Both the position numbers and the translations under genes were made by a program. From an uncultured Clostridia bacterium (GTDB taxonomy: Bacteria; Bacillota; Clostridia; Oscillospirales; Oscillospiraceae): a stretch of 43,246 nucleotides of DNA. Each line of letters starts with the position of its first letter. Positions within the stretch are counted from its first letter, which is position 1. The stretch is from positions 1-43,246 of the forward strand of contig CAMCDX010000003.1 of NCBI GenBank assembly GCA_945873695.1, written 5' to 3'. The notes beneath the pieces were generated by a model. The model had not been told where the DNA came from, made no database searches, and worked only from the letters and a program-made list of their open reading frames with translations. Positions 23,511 to 31,721 of the stretch are shown one piece after another.

Positions 23511-24635
23511 TCAGGTTAGGATCGCCTTCACGGCCGTCAAGAAAGCCCGGATCTCCTCCTGGGTATTGAAGTCGGACAGACTGACACGGACGGTGCCGGA
23601 GTCCAGGGTGCCGGCGGTCCGGTGGGCGGTGGGGGCGCAGTGGAGCCCCGTCCGAACGGCAATGCCCCGTTCCGCCAGGCCGGCGCCGATGGACTCCACG
23701 TCCCGGCCCTCTGCGGTGAAGGACACCACTCCGGCCTGGGCCAACAGGTCCGGCTGACCGAAAACACGGACGCCGGGCAGGGCACGCAGCCCCTCCTGGG
23801 CCAGCTGGGCTAACTGCCGCTCCTTCCGGCAGATGGCGCCCTCGCCCCGCTTTCGGACGTAACGGACGCCTTCCAGAAGTCCGGCGATGCCGGGCATGTT
23901 GTGGGTCCCTGCCTCCAGCCGGTCCGGCAGGAACTCCGGCATCTCCTGCTGGATGGACGCGCTTCCGGTGCCGCCCTCCAGCAGCGTGGCGGCTTTGGTG
24001 TCGGCACCGCACAGCAGCACGCCGGTGCCCTGGGGACCGTAGAGCCCCTTGTGGCCGGGCATGGCGATAAAAGCCGCTCCCAGAGCCTTCAGGTCCAGAG
24101 GCAGAACGCCGGCCGACTGGGAGGCGTCGATGATAAGAGGCACTCCCTGGCGGCGGCACAGCTCCGCAACCTCCTCCACCGGCAGGACGAAGCCGAACAC
24201 GTTGGACACGTGACAGCAGATGACGGCGTCGGTTTTCGGCCCAATGAGCTGTTTAAAAGCCTCCGCCGTATCCGCCGGACGAAACAGGGGACCGGCGGCC
24301 ACCGCCGTCTCCGCCTCCAGGGCCCGCAGGGGCCGGGTAACGGCGTTGTGCTCGTAGCCGGAGATCACTGTCTGGCCGCCCCGGGGCACCAGGGTTTTGA
24401 TGGCGATATTCAGCCCGTGGGTGGCGTTCATGGTGAACACCACCTGTTCCGGGCTGTCGGCATGGTACAGCTCCGCCAGAGCGGAGCGGCAGGTGAAGGC
24501 CGTCTCCGCCGCGGCCATGGCCGCCGGATAGCCGCCCCGGCCGGGAGAGCCCATGGTCCTCATGGCGGCCGTCATAGCAGAGGGAACGGTCTTCGGTTTC
24601 TGGAAGGTGGTAGCGGCGCTGTCCAGATAGATCAT
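23511..24635 (-). CDS. Cysteine desulfurase family aminotransferase
   Basis: PLP enzyme of aminotransferase class V, 374 residues. It begins MIYLDSAATTFQKP, has the PLP-lysine motif MPGHKGLYGPQG (about 192-203) and an active-loop Cys in RTGLHCAPTAH, as in the CsdA/SufS-like group. It probably removes sulfur from cysteine (or selenium from selenocysteine) for a carrier. It overlaps the DUF3343 gene by 4 bases (ATGA), a frequent Clostridia pairing that suggests the small protein is the acceptor. It lacks iscU or nifU neighbours, so a housekeeping Fe-S role is not indicated. Confidence 0.9.
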   Translation of the reverse strand: MIYLDSAATTFQKPKTVPSAMTAAMRTMGSPGRGGYPAAMAAAETAFTCRSALAELYHADSPEQVVFTMNATHGLNIAIKTLVPRGGQTVISGYEHNAVTRPLRALEAETAVAAGPLFRPADTAEAFKQLIGPKTDAVICCHVSNVFGFVLPVEEVAELCRRQGVPLIIDASQSAGVLPLDLKALGAAFIAMPGHKGLYGPQGTGVLLCGADTKAATLLEGGTGSASIQQEMPEFLPDRLEAGTHNMPGIAGLLEGVRYVRKRGEGAICRKERQLAQLAQEGLRALPGVRVFGQPDLLAQAGVVSFTAEGRDVESIGAGLAERGIAVRTGLHCAPTAHRTAGTLDSGTVRVSLSDFNTQEEIRAFLTAVKAILT

Positions 24636-24883
24636 GTTTTCACCTCCCGGTAAAATCCCTTTTGCTCCAAAAATATCTGAACGGGGTCCAGGGACGCTTC
24701 GCGCAGTACCCGCAGCGCGGCGGTCAGGTCCGTCGCCTGGATCTGCACCGTGTAGGCGCAGCCCATATCCGTCAAATCCCTGGGTGCCCGGAAGATCTGA
24801 CAGCGGATGCCCGCCCGGGTCAGCGCCATCTGCATGCGCTGCGCATAGGTGACAGAGCGGGCGACGATCAAATAGTGCTCCAC
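24632..24883 (-). CDS. DUF3343 putative Se/S carrier-like protein
   Basis: A small protein of 83 residues from the DUF3343 family, thought to carry sulfur or selenium with a cysteine desulfurase partner. It has a ferredoxin-like helix-strand pattern and Cys in GIRCQIFRAPRDL and MGCAYTV. I take GTG 24883 as start because AGGAGG lies 7 bases upstream; the longer frame crosses the ispF terminator. The stop overlaps the desulfurase start. Confidence 0.82.
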   Translation of the reverse strand: MEHYLIVARSVTYAQRMQMALTRAGIRCQIFRAPRDLTDMGCAYTVQIQATDLTAALRVLREASLDPVQIFLEQKGFYREVKT

Positions 24884-24944
24884 AGACACTCCTCCTCTCT
24901 GCACAGTGTATGCCGCTTGCCCAGAAGGCGTGCGGTGCTGGCAG

Positions 24945-24977
24945 AGAAAAGCGGGCTTCCCCGCAGAGGAAGCCCGC
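24945..24977 (-). terminator. Intrinsic terminator after ispF
   Basis: Minus-strand stem GCGGGCTTCC/GGAAGCCCGC with a 7-base loop, followed by TTTTCT. It lies 7 bases after the ispF stop and separates carD-ispD-ispF from the DUF3343 pair. Only a weak TACACT box is seen for a downstream promoter. Confidence 0.88.
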
Positions 24978-24984
24978 AAGTCCA

Positions 24985-25473
24985 TTATTCGTTTGTCTTT
25001 TCCAGCAGCGCCACCGCGTGGGCCGCCATGCCGGAGCCGTCCCCGGTGAAACCCAGACGTTCCTCCGTGGTGGCCTTCACGTTCACCCGCTCGCTGTCCA
25101 TGGCCAGAGCGGCGGCGATGTTCTCCGCCATCCGCTGGCGGTAGAGTCCCACCTTGGGGGCCTGGGCGATGAGAGTGGCGTCGATGTTCACCACCTGGTA
25201 TCCCTTCTCCCCCAGCAGCCGGCCGACCTCAGCCAGCAGCTTCAGACTGGAGATGCCCTCGTAGGCCGGGTCCGTGTCCGGGAACAGCTTGCCGATGTCC
25301 CCCAGCCGGGCGGCGCCGGTGAGGGCGTCCATGATGGCGTGGGTCAGCACGTCGGCGTCGGAGTGACCCAGGAGCCCCCGGTCCCAGGGCACCTCTACCC
25401 CGCCCAGGATCAGCTTCCGGCCCTCCGTCAGCCGGTGGACGTCGTAGCCATGTCCGATGCGCAGGTCCGTCAT
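24985..25473 (-). CDS. ispF: MEcPP synthase IspF
   Basis: 2-C-methyl-D-erythritol 2,4-cyclodiphosphate synthase of the MEP isoprenoid pathway, 162 residues. The metal ligands are in GHGYDVHRL and the GHSDADVL loop, and the C-terminal [11 protein letters not shown] motif is present. ATG overlaps the ispD stop by 4 bases. Confidence 0.97.
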   Translation of the reverse strand: MTDLRIGHGYDVHRLTEGRKLILGGVEVPWDRGLLGHSDADVLTHAIMDALTGAARLGDIGKLFPDTDPAYEGISSLKLLAEVGRLLGEKGYQVVNIDATLIAQAPKVGLYRQRMAENIAAALAMDSERVNVKATTEERLGFTGDGSGMAAHAVALLEKTNE

Positions 25474-26204
25474 CGTCCTTCCTCCCTCGCCTGTAACAGC
25501 GCCTCCGCCAGGATCATGTCCGTGGGGGTCGTGATCTTGATATTTCTCTCATCGCCGTCGATGAGGTACACTGTCTTTCCCAGCCGCTCCACGGCGGAAC
25601 AGTCGTCGGTGACGGGAACGTTCTGTTCCAGCGCCGCCTGAAGGGCGGCCTTCAGCAGGTCCGCCTGGAACACCTGGGGGGTCTGGACCGCCCGCAGGGC
25701 ATTCCGCTCCAGGGTCCGCTCCACGGCGCCGTCAGGCTTTACGGATTTTACCGTGTCCTTCACCGCCACGGCGGGAGCCGCCCCGCCGCAGTTGGCCGCG
25801 GCGTGGATGACCTTGTCGATAAGCTCCGGCGTTACCAGAGGCCGGGCTCCATCCTGGACCGCCAGCAGTTCCGTATCCGGCGAAACCTCCAGTGCCGCCA
25901 GCAACACGGAGTGGGCCCGGCTCTCGCCGCCCCGGACCACCTTCACGCATTTGGTGATGCCGTAGATGCGGCACAGCTGGGAGATCTCCACCAGGTCCTC
26001 CTCCCGGGCGGCCACGATAATCTCGTCCACGCCCTCCGCCAGCTGCAGAGACTCCAGTGTCCGCGCCAGCACCGGCACGCCGTCCAGCGGCAGCAGCAGC
26101 TTGTTCACACCGCCGCCCATACGGCTGGAGCTGCCGGCAGCAGCCACCAGCGCCGCGCACCGGGGCCGGCGGGCTTCCTTCAGTTTTTTCAAAAATGGAA
26201 TCAT
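25470..26204 (-). CDS. ispD: MEP cytidylyltransferase IspD
   Basis: Couples CTP to methylerythritol phosphate in the MEP pathway, 244 residues. The nucleotide loop is [18 protein letters not shown], with QDGARP and the VTDDCSAVE region as usual. ATG 26204 follows AAAGGG; the upstream extension of 7 codons is unlikely. It is followed by ispF with a 4-base overlap. Confidence 0.96.
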   Translation of the reverse strand: MIPFLKKLKEARRPRCAALVAAAGSSSRMGGGVNKLLLPLDGVPVLARTLESLQLAEGVDEIIVAAREEDLVEISQLCRIYGITKCVKVVRGGESRAHSVLLAALEVSPDTELLAVQDGARPLVTPELIDKVIHAAANCGGAAPAVAVKDTVKSVKPDGAVERTLERNALRAVQTPQVFQADLLKAALQAALEQNVPVTDDCSAVERLGKTVYLIDGDERNIKITTPTDMILAEALLQAREEGR

Positions 26205-26232
26205 GTCAGGACCCTTTCTGTCCAAAACGCGG

Positions 26233-26724
26233 TCATTTCGCGGGAAATTGCATCATGGCCCGGTCCACCCGGGTCTCCACAGCCCGGAAGTCCTTCCCCT
26301 GGGACAGGACGATCTCGCTGAGCAGCACCTGGCGGGCGTTGTGGAGCATCTTCCGCTCTCCGGTGGACAGCCCGCGCTGGCGGTCCCGGTGCATCAGGGA
26401 CTTGATGACCCGTGCCACTTCGTACAGGTCCCCGCTCTTCAGCCGCTCCAGATTCTCACGGTACCGCTTGTTCCAATTGGCGTTCTGCTCTACCACCATC
26501 TCCGGGATGGACTCCATCAGCCGCTCGGCCTCCTCCGGCCCGATGACCGAACGGATGCCGATAGCGGCGCTGTTGGCCACAGGAATCTTCAGGATCAGCC
26601 CGCCCATGGGCATTTTAAACACATAGTAGTCCTGGGCGCTCCCCGCGACCTTTTCATGGACGATGGCGTCGATGACGCCGGCGCCGTGCATGGGATGCAC
26701 GACCTGATCCCCGATGCTGAACAT
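26233..26724 (-). CDS. CarD family transcription regulator
   Basis: RNA-polymerase-binding regulator of the CarD/CdnL family, 163 residues. The N-terminal Tudor-like RID domain (FSIGDQVVHPMHGAGVI) contacts the polymerase beta subunit, and the C-terminal helical domain binds promoter DNA. It leads the carD-ispD-ispF operon, common in Clostridia, and has its own SigA promoter. Confidence 0.93.
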   Translation of the reverse strand: MFSIGDQVVHPMHGAGVIDAIVHEKVAGSAQDYYVFKMPMGGLILKIPVANSAAIGIRSVIGPEEAERLMESIPEMVVEQNANWNKRYRENLERLKSGDLYEVARVIKSLMHRDRQRGLSTGERKMLHNARQVLLSEIVLSQGKDFRAVETRVDRAMMQFPAK

Positions 26725-26812
26725 GGCAAGCCCCTTCCCTTTCCGGTCCGTGCGGTGCCTGGTTCCCCCGCGGTCTCGATTCTCGTTTTTCTAATAATGC
26801 AAATCTGTATTA

Positions 26813-26841
26813 ATTATACAGGCCTTTCCCGGCGTTGGCAA
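26813..26841 (-). promoter_or_regulatory. SigA promoter of carD-ispD-ispF
   Basis: TTGCCA (26836-26841), a 17-base spacer and TATAAT (26813-26818) on the minus strand. The leader before carD is about 80 bases. With the terminator at 26875-26912 this accounts for the 26725-26925 gap. Confidence 0.85.
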
Positions 26842-26874
26842 GAGATTTTCGCTATTTTCGAAACAAAATTCCGT

Positions 26875-26912
26875 AAAAAAGCGGGCAGCAATCCTCTGCC
26901 GCCCGCTTTTTT
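26875..26912 (-). terminator. Intrinsic terminator after the CoA-transferase gene
   Basis: Complementary arms AAAAAAGCGGGC (26875-26886) and GCCCGCTTTTTT (26901-26912), T-rich on both strands, so bidirectional in form. It follows the CoA-transferase stop by 13 bases. Confidence 0.88.
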
Positions 26913-26925
26913 GTCTCAAAACGAG

Positions 26926-28269
26926 TTATCTCTTGTTGGAACGACGCCAGATGTGCATCTTCTCCGCCTCGGCGATCAGCTCATCCCGGAACTGGGGATG
27001 GGCGATGCCGATGATGGCCTCGGCCCGCTCCCAAGTGGACAGGCCCTTCATATTCACCATGCCGTACTCCGTGACCACATAGTGAACGCAGGAACGGGGA
27101 TCGGTGGCGATGGAGCCGGGCGTCAGGGTGGGCAGGATGCGGCTCTTCAGATTGCCCTGCTTGTCGGTCATCGTGGAGGACATGCAGATGAAGCTCTTGC
27201 CGCCCTTGGACTGATAAGCGCCCATGGCGAAGTCCAGCTGGCCGCCGGTGCCGGAAATATGCTTGATGCCGGCGGACTCGGCGTTGATCTGGCCGAACAG
27301 GTCCATGTCCACGGCGTTGTTGATGGAGATGAAGTTGTCGATCTGGCTGATGACGTGGACGTCATTGGTGTAATCCACGGGAGCCGCCATGACCTCCGGG
27401 TTCTTGTTGACGTAGTCATAGAGCTTTTTGGTGCCGGCGGCAAAGGCAAAGACCTGGCGGCCCCGGTCCAGTGCCTTGCGGCGGCCGGTGATCTTGCCGG
27501 CGGCGGCCATGTCCACGAATGCGTCCACATACATCTCCGTGTGGACGGACAGGTCCTTCAGATCGGACTGGGCGATCATCGAGCCGATGGCGTTGGGCAT
27601 TCCGCCGATACCCAGTTGCAGGCAGGCGCCGTTGGGGATCTGAGGCACCACCAGGTTGGCCACGGCGATGTCCACATCGGTGAGAGGACCGCCGGCACCC
27701 ATTTCCACCAGCGGCGGATTGTCGCCTTCCACCACCATGTCCACGTCCTTGATGTTGATCTCCGTGCCGGTGAGGCCGTTGACCCAGGGCATGTTCTTGT
27801 TGACTTCCACGATGATGCACTTGGCGCGGGCCAGGACGTCAGCCAGATGAGAGCAGTTCAGGCCGAAGTTGAAATTACCGAAGGTATCCATAGGAGTGGT
27901 CTGCAGCATCACCACGTCCACCGAATCCAGGTGCTCCCGATAGAAGCGGGGCAGCTCGGAATAGCGCATAGGCATGAAATAGCCCATGCCTTTTCCGATG
28001 ATCTTGCGGTCGATGCCGCTGCAGTGCCAGGAATGCCAGGTGAAGTGATCTCCGGCGTCCTCCGCCTTGCAGATTTCCGGCATCCACATGGAGATACCAC
28101 CGCGGACCTTCACATCGGTCAGCTCGTCCTTGCGGGCAGCCAGAGCTTTATCCAGGACAACGGGATGACTGTTGGCCCAGGAATAGTCCACCCAGTCGCC
28201 GGACTTCACGACCTTAACAGCCTCCTCGGCCGTGGTCAGCTTCTGCTGATATTCTTCCAGATAGCTCAT
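26926..28269 (-). CDS. Acetyl-CoA hydrolase/transferase family CoA-transferase
   Basis: Class I-type CoA-transferase of the 4-hydroxybutyrate/butyryl-CoA:acetate group, 447 residues. [10 protein letters not shown] (220-229) and HTEM (243-246), whose Glu carries the CoA thioester in studied relatives, are present, as is the C-terminal VHYVVTEYG. It probably moves CoA between a short acyl-CoA and a free acid during fermentation; butyryl-CoA, 4-hydroxybutyrate and propionate are all possible and cannot be told apart here. It is a single-gene unit with its own promoter, AGGAGG 7 bases before ATG and a terminator. Confidence 0.9.
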   Translation of the reverse strand: MSYLEEYQQKLTTAEEAVKVVKSGDWVDYSWANSHPVVLDKALAARKDELTDVKVRGGISMWMPEICKAEDAGDHFTWHSWHCSGIDRKIIGKGMGYFMPMRYSELPRFYREHLDSVDVVMLQTTPMDTFGNFNFGLNCSHLADVLARAKCIIVEVNKNMPWVNGLTGTEINIKDVDMVVEGDNPPLVEMGAGGPLTDVDIAVANLVVPQIPNGACLQLGIGGMPNAIGSMIAQSDLKDLSVHTEMYVDAFVDMAAAGKITGRRKALDRGRQVFAFAAGTKKLYDYVNKNPEVMAAPVDYTNDVHVISQIDNFISINNAVDMDLFGQINAESAGIKHISGTGGQLDFAMGAYQSKGGKSFICMSSTMTDKQGNLKSRILPTLTPGSIATDPRSCVHYVVTEYGMVNMKGLSTWERAEAIIGIAHPQFRDELIAEAEKMHIWRRSNKR

Positions 28270-28309
28270 ATTCGTTCCTCCTATACCTGATTTGTTGTAT
28301 GATGAAGTC

Positions 28310-28323
28310 GTATGTAGTCATAC
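28310..28323. promoter_or_regulatory. Dyad in the CoA-transferase leader
   Basis: GTATG-TAGT-CATAC, a perfect 5-base dyad about 15 bases past the -10 box, flanked by further ATGATG/CATCAT repeats (28299-28329). The position just after the transcription start fits an operator, but no regulator is identified. Confidence 0.35.
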
Positions 28324-28337
28324 ATCATGTTGCCGAA

Positions 28338-28366
28338 ATTATACCATATGGCATGTGTCAATGCAA
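28338..28366 (-). promoter_or_regulatory. SigA promoter of the CoA-transferase gene
   Basis: TTGCAT (28361-28366), a 17-base spacer and TATAAT (28338-28343) on the minus strand. An overlapping TTGACA at 28356-28361 is only 12 bases from the -10 box and is not used in this reading. Confidence 0.8.
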
Positions 28367-28402
28367 TCAGAAACGTGAAAAAAATCACAAGAAATTTCAA
28401 GA

Positions 28403-28434
28403 AAAAGAGGCAGACCTCGGGGTCTGCCTCTTTT
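28403..28434 (-). terminator. Intrinsic terminator after ispH-rpsA
   Basis: Arms AAAAGAGGCAGACC (28403-28416) and GGTCTGCCTCTTTT (28421-28434) around a 4-base loop, T-rich on both strands. The stem core AGAGGCAGAC is also used in the tsf terminator at 40008-40037. Confidence 0.9.
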
Positions 28435-28444
28435 GTTTTGGAAC

Positions 28445-30412
28445 TTACTCCTCCACGGGAGCCTCATCCTCGGCAGGCTCCTCAGCGGCGGGAGCCAGCA
28501 GAGCGCGGATGGACAGGGAGATCTTCTTCTTTTCCTCGTCCACGGCAGTGATCTTGGCATCCACGATCTGACCCTCGGACAGGACATCCTCGGGCTTGTC
28601 AATGCGGCGGTCGGCGATCTGGGAAATGTGGATCAGGCCGTCCACGCCGGGCACGACCTCGGCAAAGGCGCCGAAGGTCATCAGCTTGACGATGCGGACA
28701 GAGGCCACATCACCCACGCTGTACTTGTCCATGAAGACCTGCCAGGGCTCCACATTGTGGTCCTTCACGCCCAGGGAGATCTTGTGCTTCTCAGGATCAA
28801 AGGAGATGACGTACACATCCAGGGTGTCGCCCACCTTGCAGACCTCGGAGGGAGTCTTGATGCGGCTCCAGCTCAGCTCGGAGATATGTACCATACCATC
28901 CACGCCGCCGATGTCCACGAACACGCCGTAGGAAGTCATGGACTTCACGGTGCCGGTGTAGTGCTTGCCCACCTCAATGCTGCTCCAGACGGCCTCCTGG
29001 GCGGCCTTGCGGGCCTCGTCGGTCACGGAGCGGATGGAACCCACCACACGGCGGCGGGCGCGGTTGACCTCAGTGATGCGTAGCTGGACCTTCTGCTTGA
29101 TCATGGAGCTCAGGTCAGCGCCGCGGGGCTGGCCGCTCTGGGAGGCGGGAACGAACACCCGCACGCCCTTGACGGAGACCACGATGCCGCCCTTGTTCTC
29201 CTCGGTGACAGTGCCTTCCAGGACGGTCTTGTCCTCGACAGCCTGCTCAATGTTCTCCCAAACCTTGACGGCGTCCAGACGCTTCTTGCTCAGCTCGGCG
29301 TAGCCCTCCACGTCATTGACACGGACGATGTAGGTCTCGATCTCGTCACCGATCTTGACGATATCCTCAGGCTTGACAGTGGGATCGTCGCTCAGCTCGC
29401 TCAGCTTGATGTAAGCGGACTGCTTGGCGCCCACGTCCACCTGGACCTCGGTGGGGGTGATGGCCGTGACGATGCCCGTGACCTTCTCTCCTGTATTTAA
29501 AGTTTTGAAAGACTGATTCAGTAATTCCTCGAAGGACTCCTCTTTGCCCTCGGCCGCTTTGATTTCTTCGCTCATCGTTGCATATACCTCCTTAATGATG
29601 CCCGCAGGCGTGGAGGCACCGGCCGTAAGGCCCGCAACAGTACAACCATGGAAGAAATCCGGCGAGAGCTCGTCCGCGTTCTCCACCTGGAGGACCCGAG
29701 GGCATCTCTTCATGCAAATTTCCGTCAAATGTTTGGTGTTGGCGCTTTTACGGTCTCCCACCACGACCATCACGTCCACTTTGCCGGCAATCTCCGCCGC
29801 CTCGGTCTGACGTTTATGCGTAGCATTGCATATTGTATCAAATATTTTTGCGTTTGTACACTCTTTTTTTAGAAAATTCCAAGAAGTTTCAAAAAGTTCT
29901 CGGATGCATGTGGTCTGAGCCACCACCGTTACAGGGGTTTCCCGGTTTTTCGGATCGGCGTCAAGCCACATCTTTACTGCTTCCGGGCCGTCGAACACCA
30001 GGGGGTGACGGCACCAGCTGGCAAGGCCCATGACCTCCGGGTGGTGGGGTTCGCCGATGATGATGGGCTGCCGCCCCTCCGCCTCCGCCTGCGCCACCAG
30101 CTTCTGGATGCGGCAGACGTTGGGACAGGTAGCGTTGACACAGCGGACGCCCCGGCTCTCCAGGTCATCCAGCACGGCTTTCAACTCCCCGTGGGAACGG
30201 ATGACCACCGTATTCCCCGGTCCCAGGGCGGCGGGATCTTCGGTCTTGCGGACGCCCCGGCGGGCCAGATCCTCCACCACATGGGCGTTGTGGATCAGGT
30301 CCCCCAGCATCCAGCAGCCGCCGGTCTCCCCGGCGGTCTTTTTCGCCAGCTCCACCGCCCGCTCCACGCCGTAGCAAAAGCCGGCGCTCTCAGCCAGAAT
30401 CACGTTTCGCAC
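28445..30412 (-). CDS. ispH: Fused IspH reductase and ribosomal S1-domain protein
   Basis: Bifunctional protein of 655 residues. Residues 1 to about 280 are IspH (HMBPP reductase, last step of the MEP pathway) with the three Fe-S ligands Cys13, Cys96 and Cys195 and the HHPEVMG and SANTKHL motifs. From about 307 to the end are four S1 RNA-binding domains, as in ribosomal protein S1 (rpsA), with an acidic tail. The IspH-S1 fusion is known in Clostridia. The frame is continuous, so this is not an assembly join. GTG start with GGAGGG 8 bases upstream, overlapping the plsC end by 13 bases. Confidence 0.95.
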   Translation of the reverse strand: MRNVILAESAGFCYGVERAVELAKKTAGETGGCWMLGDLIHNAHVVEDLARRGVRKTEDPAALGPGNTVVIRSHGELKAVLDDLESRGVRCVNATCPNVCRIQKLVAQAEAEGRQPIIIGEPHHPEVMGLASWCRHPLVFDGPEAVKMWLDADPKNRETPVTVVAQTTCIRELFETSWNFLKKECTNAKIFDTICNATHKRQTEAAEIAGKVDVMVVVGDRKSANTKHLTEICMKRCPRVLQVENADELSPDFFHGCTVAGLTAGASTPAGIIKEVYATMSEEIKAAEGKEESFEELLNQSFKTLNTGEKVTGIVTAITPTEVQVDVGAKQSAYIKLSELSDDPTVKPEDIVKIGDEIETYIVRVNDVEGYAELSKKRLDAVKVWENIEQAVEDKTVLEGTVTEENKGGIVVSVKGVRVFVPASQSGQPRGADLSSMIKQKVQLRITEVNRARRRVVGSIRSVTDEARKAAQEAVWSSIEVGKHYTGTVKSMTSYGVFVDIGGVDGMVHISELSWSRIKTPSEVCKVGDTLDVYVISFDPEKHKISLGVKDHNVEPWQVFMDKYSVGDVASVRIVKLMTFGAFAEVVPGVDGLIHISQIADRRIDKPEDVLSEGQIVDAKITAVDEEKKKISLSIRALLAPAAEEPAEDEAPVEE

Positions 30413-31044
30413 AGGGGCTTCCCTCCCACGGCCTGTCCGCCCAGGGCATAGGCGGCGGCCAGGATGTCGTCGGCGATCTTCTGCATCTCCTCAGAGGTGC
30501 CGTGGCGTCCGGTGTAGACCGGCTCATAGGGGTCGCCGAAAATGATGCGGGTCCGGTGGAACAGCTTCTTCTCCCCGTCCACGAACACCGGCACCAGCTT
30601 CGCGCCGGTGCGGACGCCGATCATGGCCGCGCCGCTTTTGGCGTGGGCCGGCAGGCCGTCGGCGCAGCCGATCCCGTTTCGGATGACGGTGCCCTCCGGG
30701 AAGATCAGCAGATTATCGCCGCCCTTGATGGCCTGGATGGCCGTTTTGACGGACTGGATGTCGTTGTTGCCCCTGCTCACCGGGAAGGCGCCCACCTTCC
30801 TCAGCAGCCAGGCCAGGAGCTTGAACCGAAACAGTTCCTCCTTGGCCATGATGTGGAGCCGGTAATTGACAGGCAGCTTCAGAGCCACCAAAATAGGGTC
30901 CCAGTTGCTGGCGTGGTTGGGGCACAGCAGCGCGCCGCTCTCCGGCAGCTTCTCCAGCCCCTCCACGGAGACAGGATGGAGGATATCCGCTACCAGGCCC
31001 ACCACATAGTAAATGCATACAAACAGACGGTTAAACGGTCTCAT
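30400..31044 (-). CDS. plsC: 1-acyl-sn-glycerol-3-phosphate acyltransferase
   Basis: Makes phosphatidic acid in membrane lipid synthesis, 214 residues. The HX4D motif (NHASNWDP, about 39-46) and FPEGT (about 115-119) mark the family. An N-terminal hydrophobic helix would hold it to the membrane. I take ATG 31044, which overlaps the cmk stop as ATGA; GTG 31050 is possible. The order cmk-plsC-ispH is standard for Clostridia. Confidence 0.94.
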   Translation of the reverse strand: MRPFNRLFVCIYYVVGLVADILHPVSVEGLEKLPESGALLCPNHASNWDPILVALKLPVNYRLHIMAKEELFRFKLLAWLLRKVGAFPVSRGNNDIQSVKTAIQAIKGGDNLLIFPEGTVIRNGIGCADGLPAHAKSGAAMIGVRTGAKLVPVFVDGEKKLFHRTRIIFGDPYEPVYTGRHGTSEEMQKIADDILAAAYALGGQAVGGKPLCET

Positions 31045-31721
31045 AGGCACGCTCTCTCCCGGATGATGTCCAGCAGGGCCGCTCTGCTCTGGTCAAAGTC
31101 CAGCCCGGTGGTATCCAACAGGACGGCGTCCTCCGCCTGCCGCAGAGGGGCAGCGGCTCGGTGGGAGTCGTCCCAGTCCCGCTTCTCGATATCCGCCAGC
31201 ACCTTCACAAAGGGCTCCGGCGTCCCCCGCTGCTCCAGCTCCCGGCAGCGGCGCTCCGCCCGGGCCTCCGGCGAGGCGGTCAGGTAAATCTTCACGTCCG
31301 CGTCCGGCAGTACCACGGTGCCGATGTCCCGGCCGTCCATGATGACGCTGGACGTGCGGGCGAAGGCGCGCTGCATGTCCAGCAGAAAGGCCCGCACCGC
31401 CGGGTGGGCGGACACAGCGGAGGCGTAAGCTGAAATTTGCGGCAGGCGGATCTCCGCCGTCACGTCCTCCCCGTTCAGGTACATCCGCTGGAGGCCCTCG
31501 CCGTCATACCGCAGTTCCACCTGGATCTCCGGCAGAGCCGCCTTCACGGCGGCAGCGTCCTTGGGGTCAATGTGGTGGGTCCAGGCGTAATAGCCGATGG
31601 TGCGGTAGATGGCGCCGGTATCCACATATAAAAATTGCAGTTCCGCCGCCAGGCTCTTGGCCAGGGTGCTCTTGCCCGCGCCGGAGGGGCCGTCAATGGC
31701 GACGCTGATGTGCTTTGTCAT
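31041..31721 (-). CDS. cmk: Cytidylate kinase
   Basis: Phosphorylates CMP and dCMP, 226 residues. P-loop GPSGAGKST is at residues 11-19, with the DGRDIGTVVLPDADVKIYLTA region in the middle. AAGGAG precedes ATG, and the start overlaps the flavoprotein gene by 4 bases. Confidence 0.96.
   Translation of the reverse strand: MTKHISVAIDGPSGAGKSTLAKSLAAELQFLYVDTGAIYRTIGYYAWTHHIDPKDAAAVKAALPEIQVELRYDGEGLQRMYLNGEDVTAEIRLPQISAYASAVSAHPAVRAFLLDMQRAFARTSSVIMDGRDIGTVVLPDADVKIYLTASPEARAERRCRELEQRGTPEPFVKVLADIEKRDWDDSHRAAAPLRQAEDAVLLDTTGLDFDQSRAALLDIIRERACL

Noticed and set aside
24884-24944. CATACACT as a SigE -10 box for DUF3343
   Set aside because: No matching -35 box lies 13-15 bases upstream and the gene pair has no known sporulation role.
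25966-28290. A 774-codon open frame on the plus strand
   Set aside because: It runs antisense across ispD, carD and the CoA-transferase gene, has no family-like sequence, and arises from GC-rich codon bias. The minus-strand genes have clear motifs, promoters and terminators.
28338-28361. TTGACA as -35 box of the CoA-transferase promoter
   Set aside because: The spacer to TATAAT would be 12 bases. TTGCAT at 28361-28366 gives 17.
28445-30412. IspH-S1 fusion as an assembly error
   Set aside because: The frame is continuous and the same fusion is known in other Clostridia.
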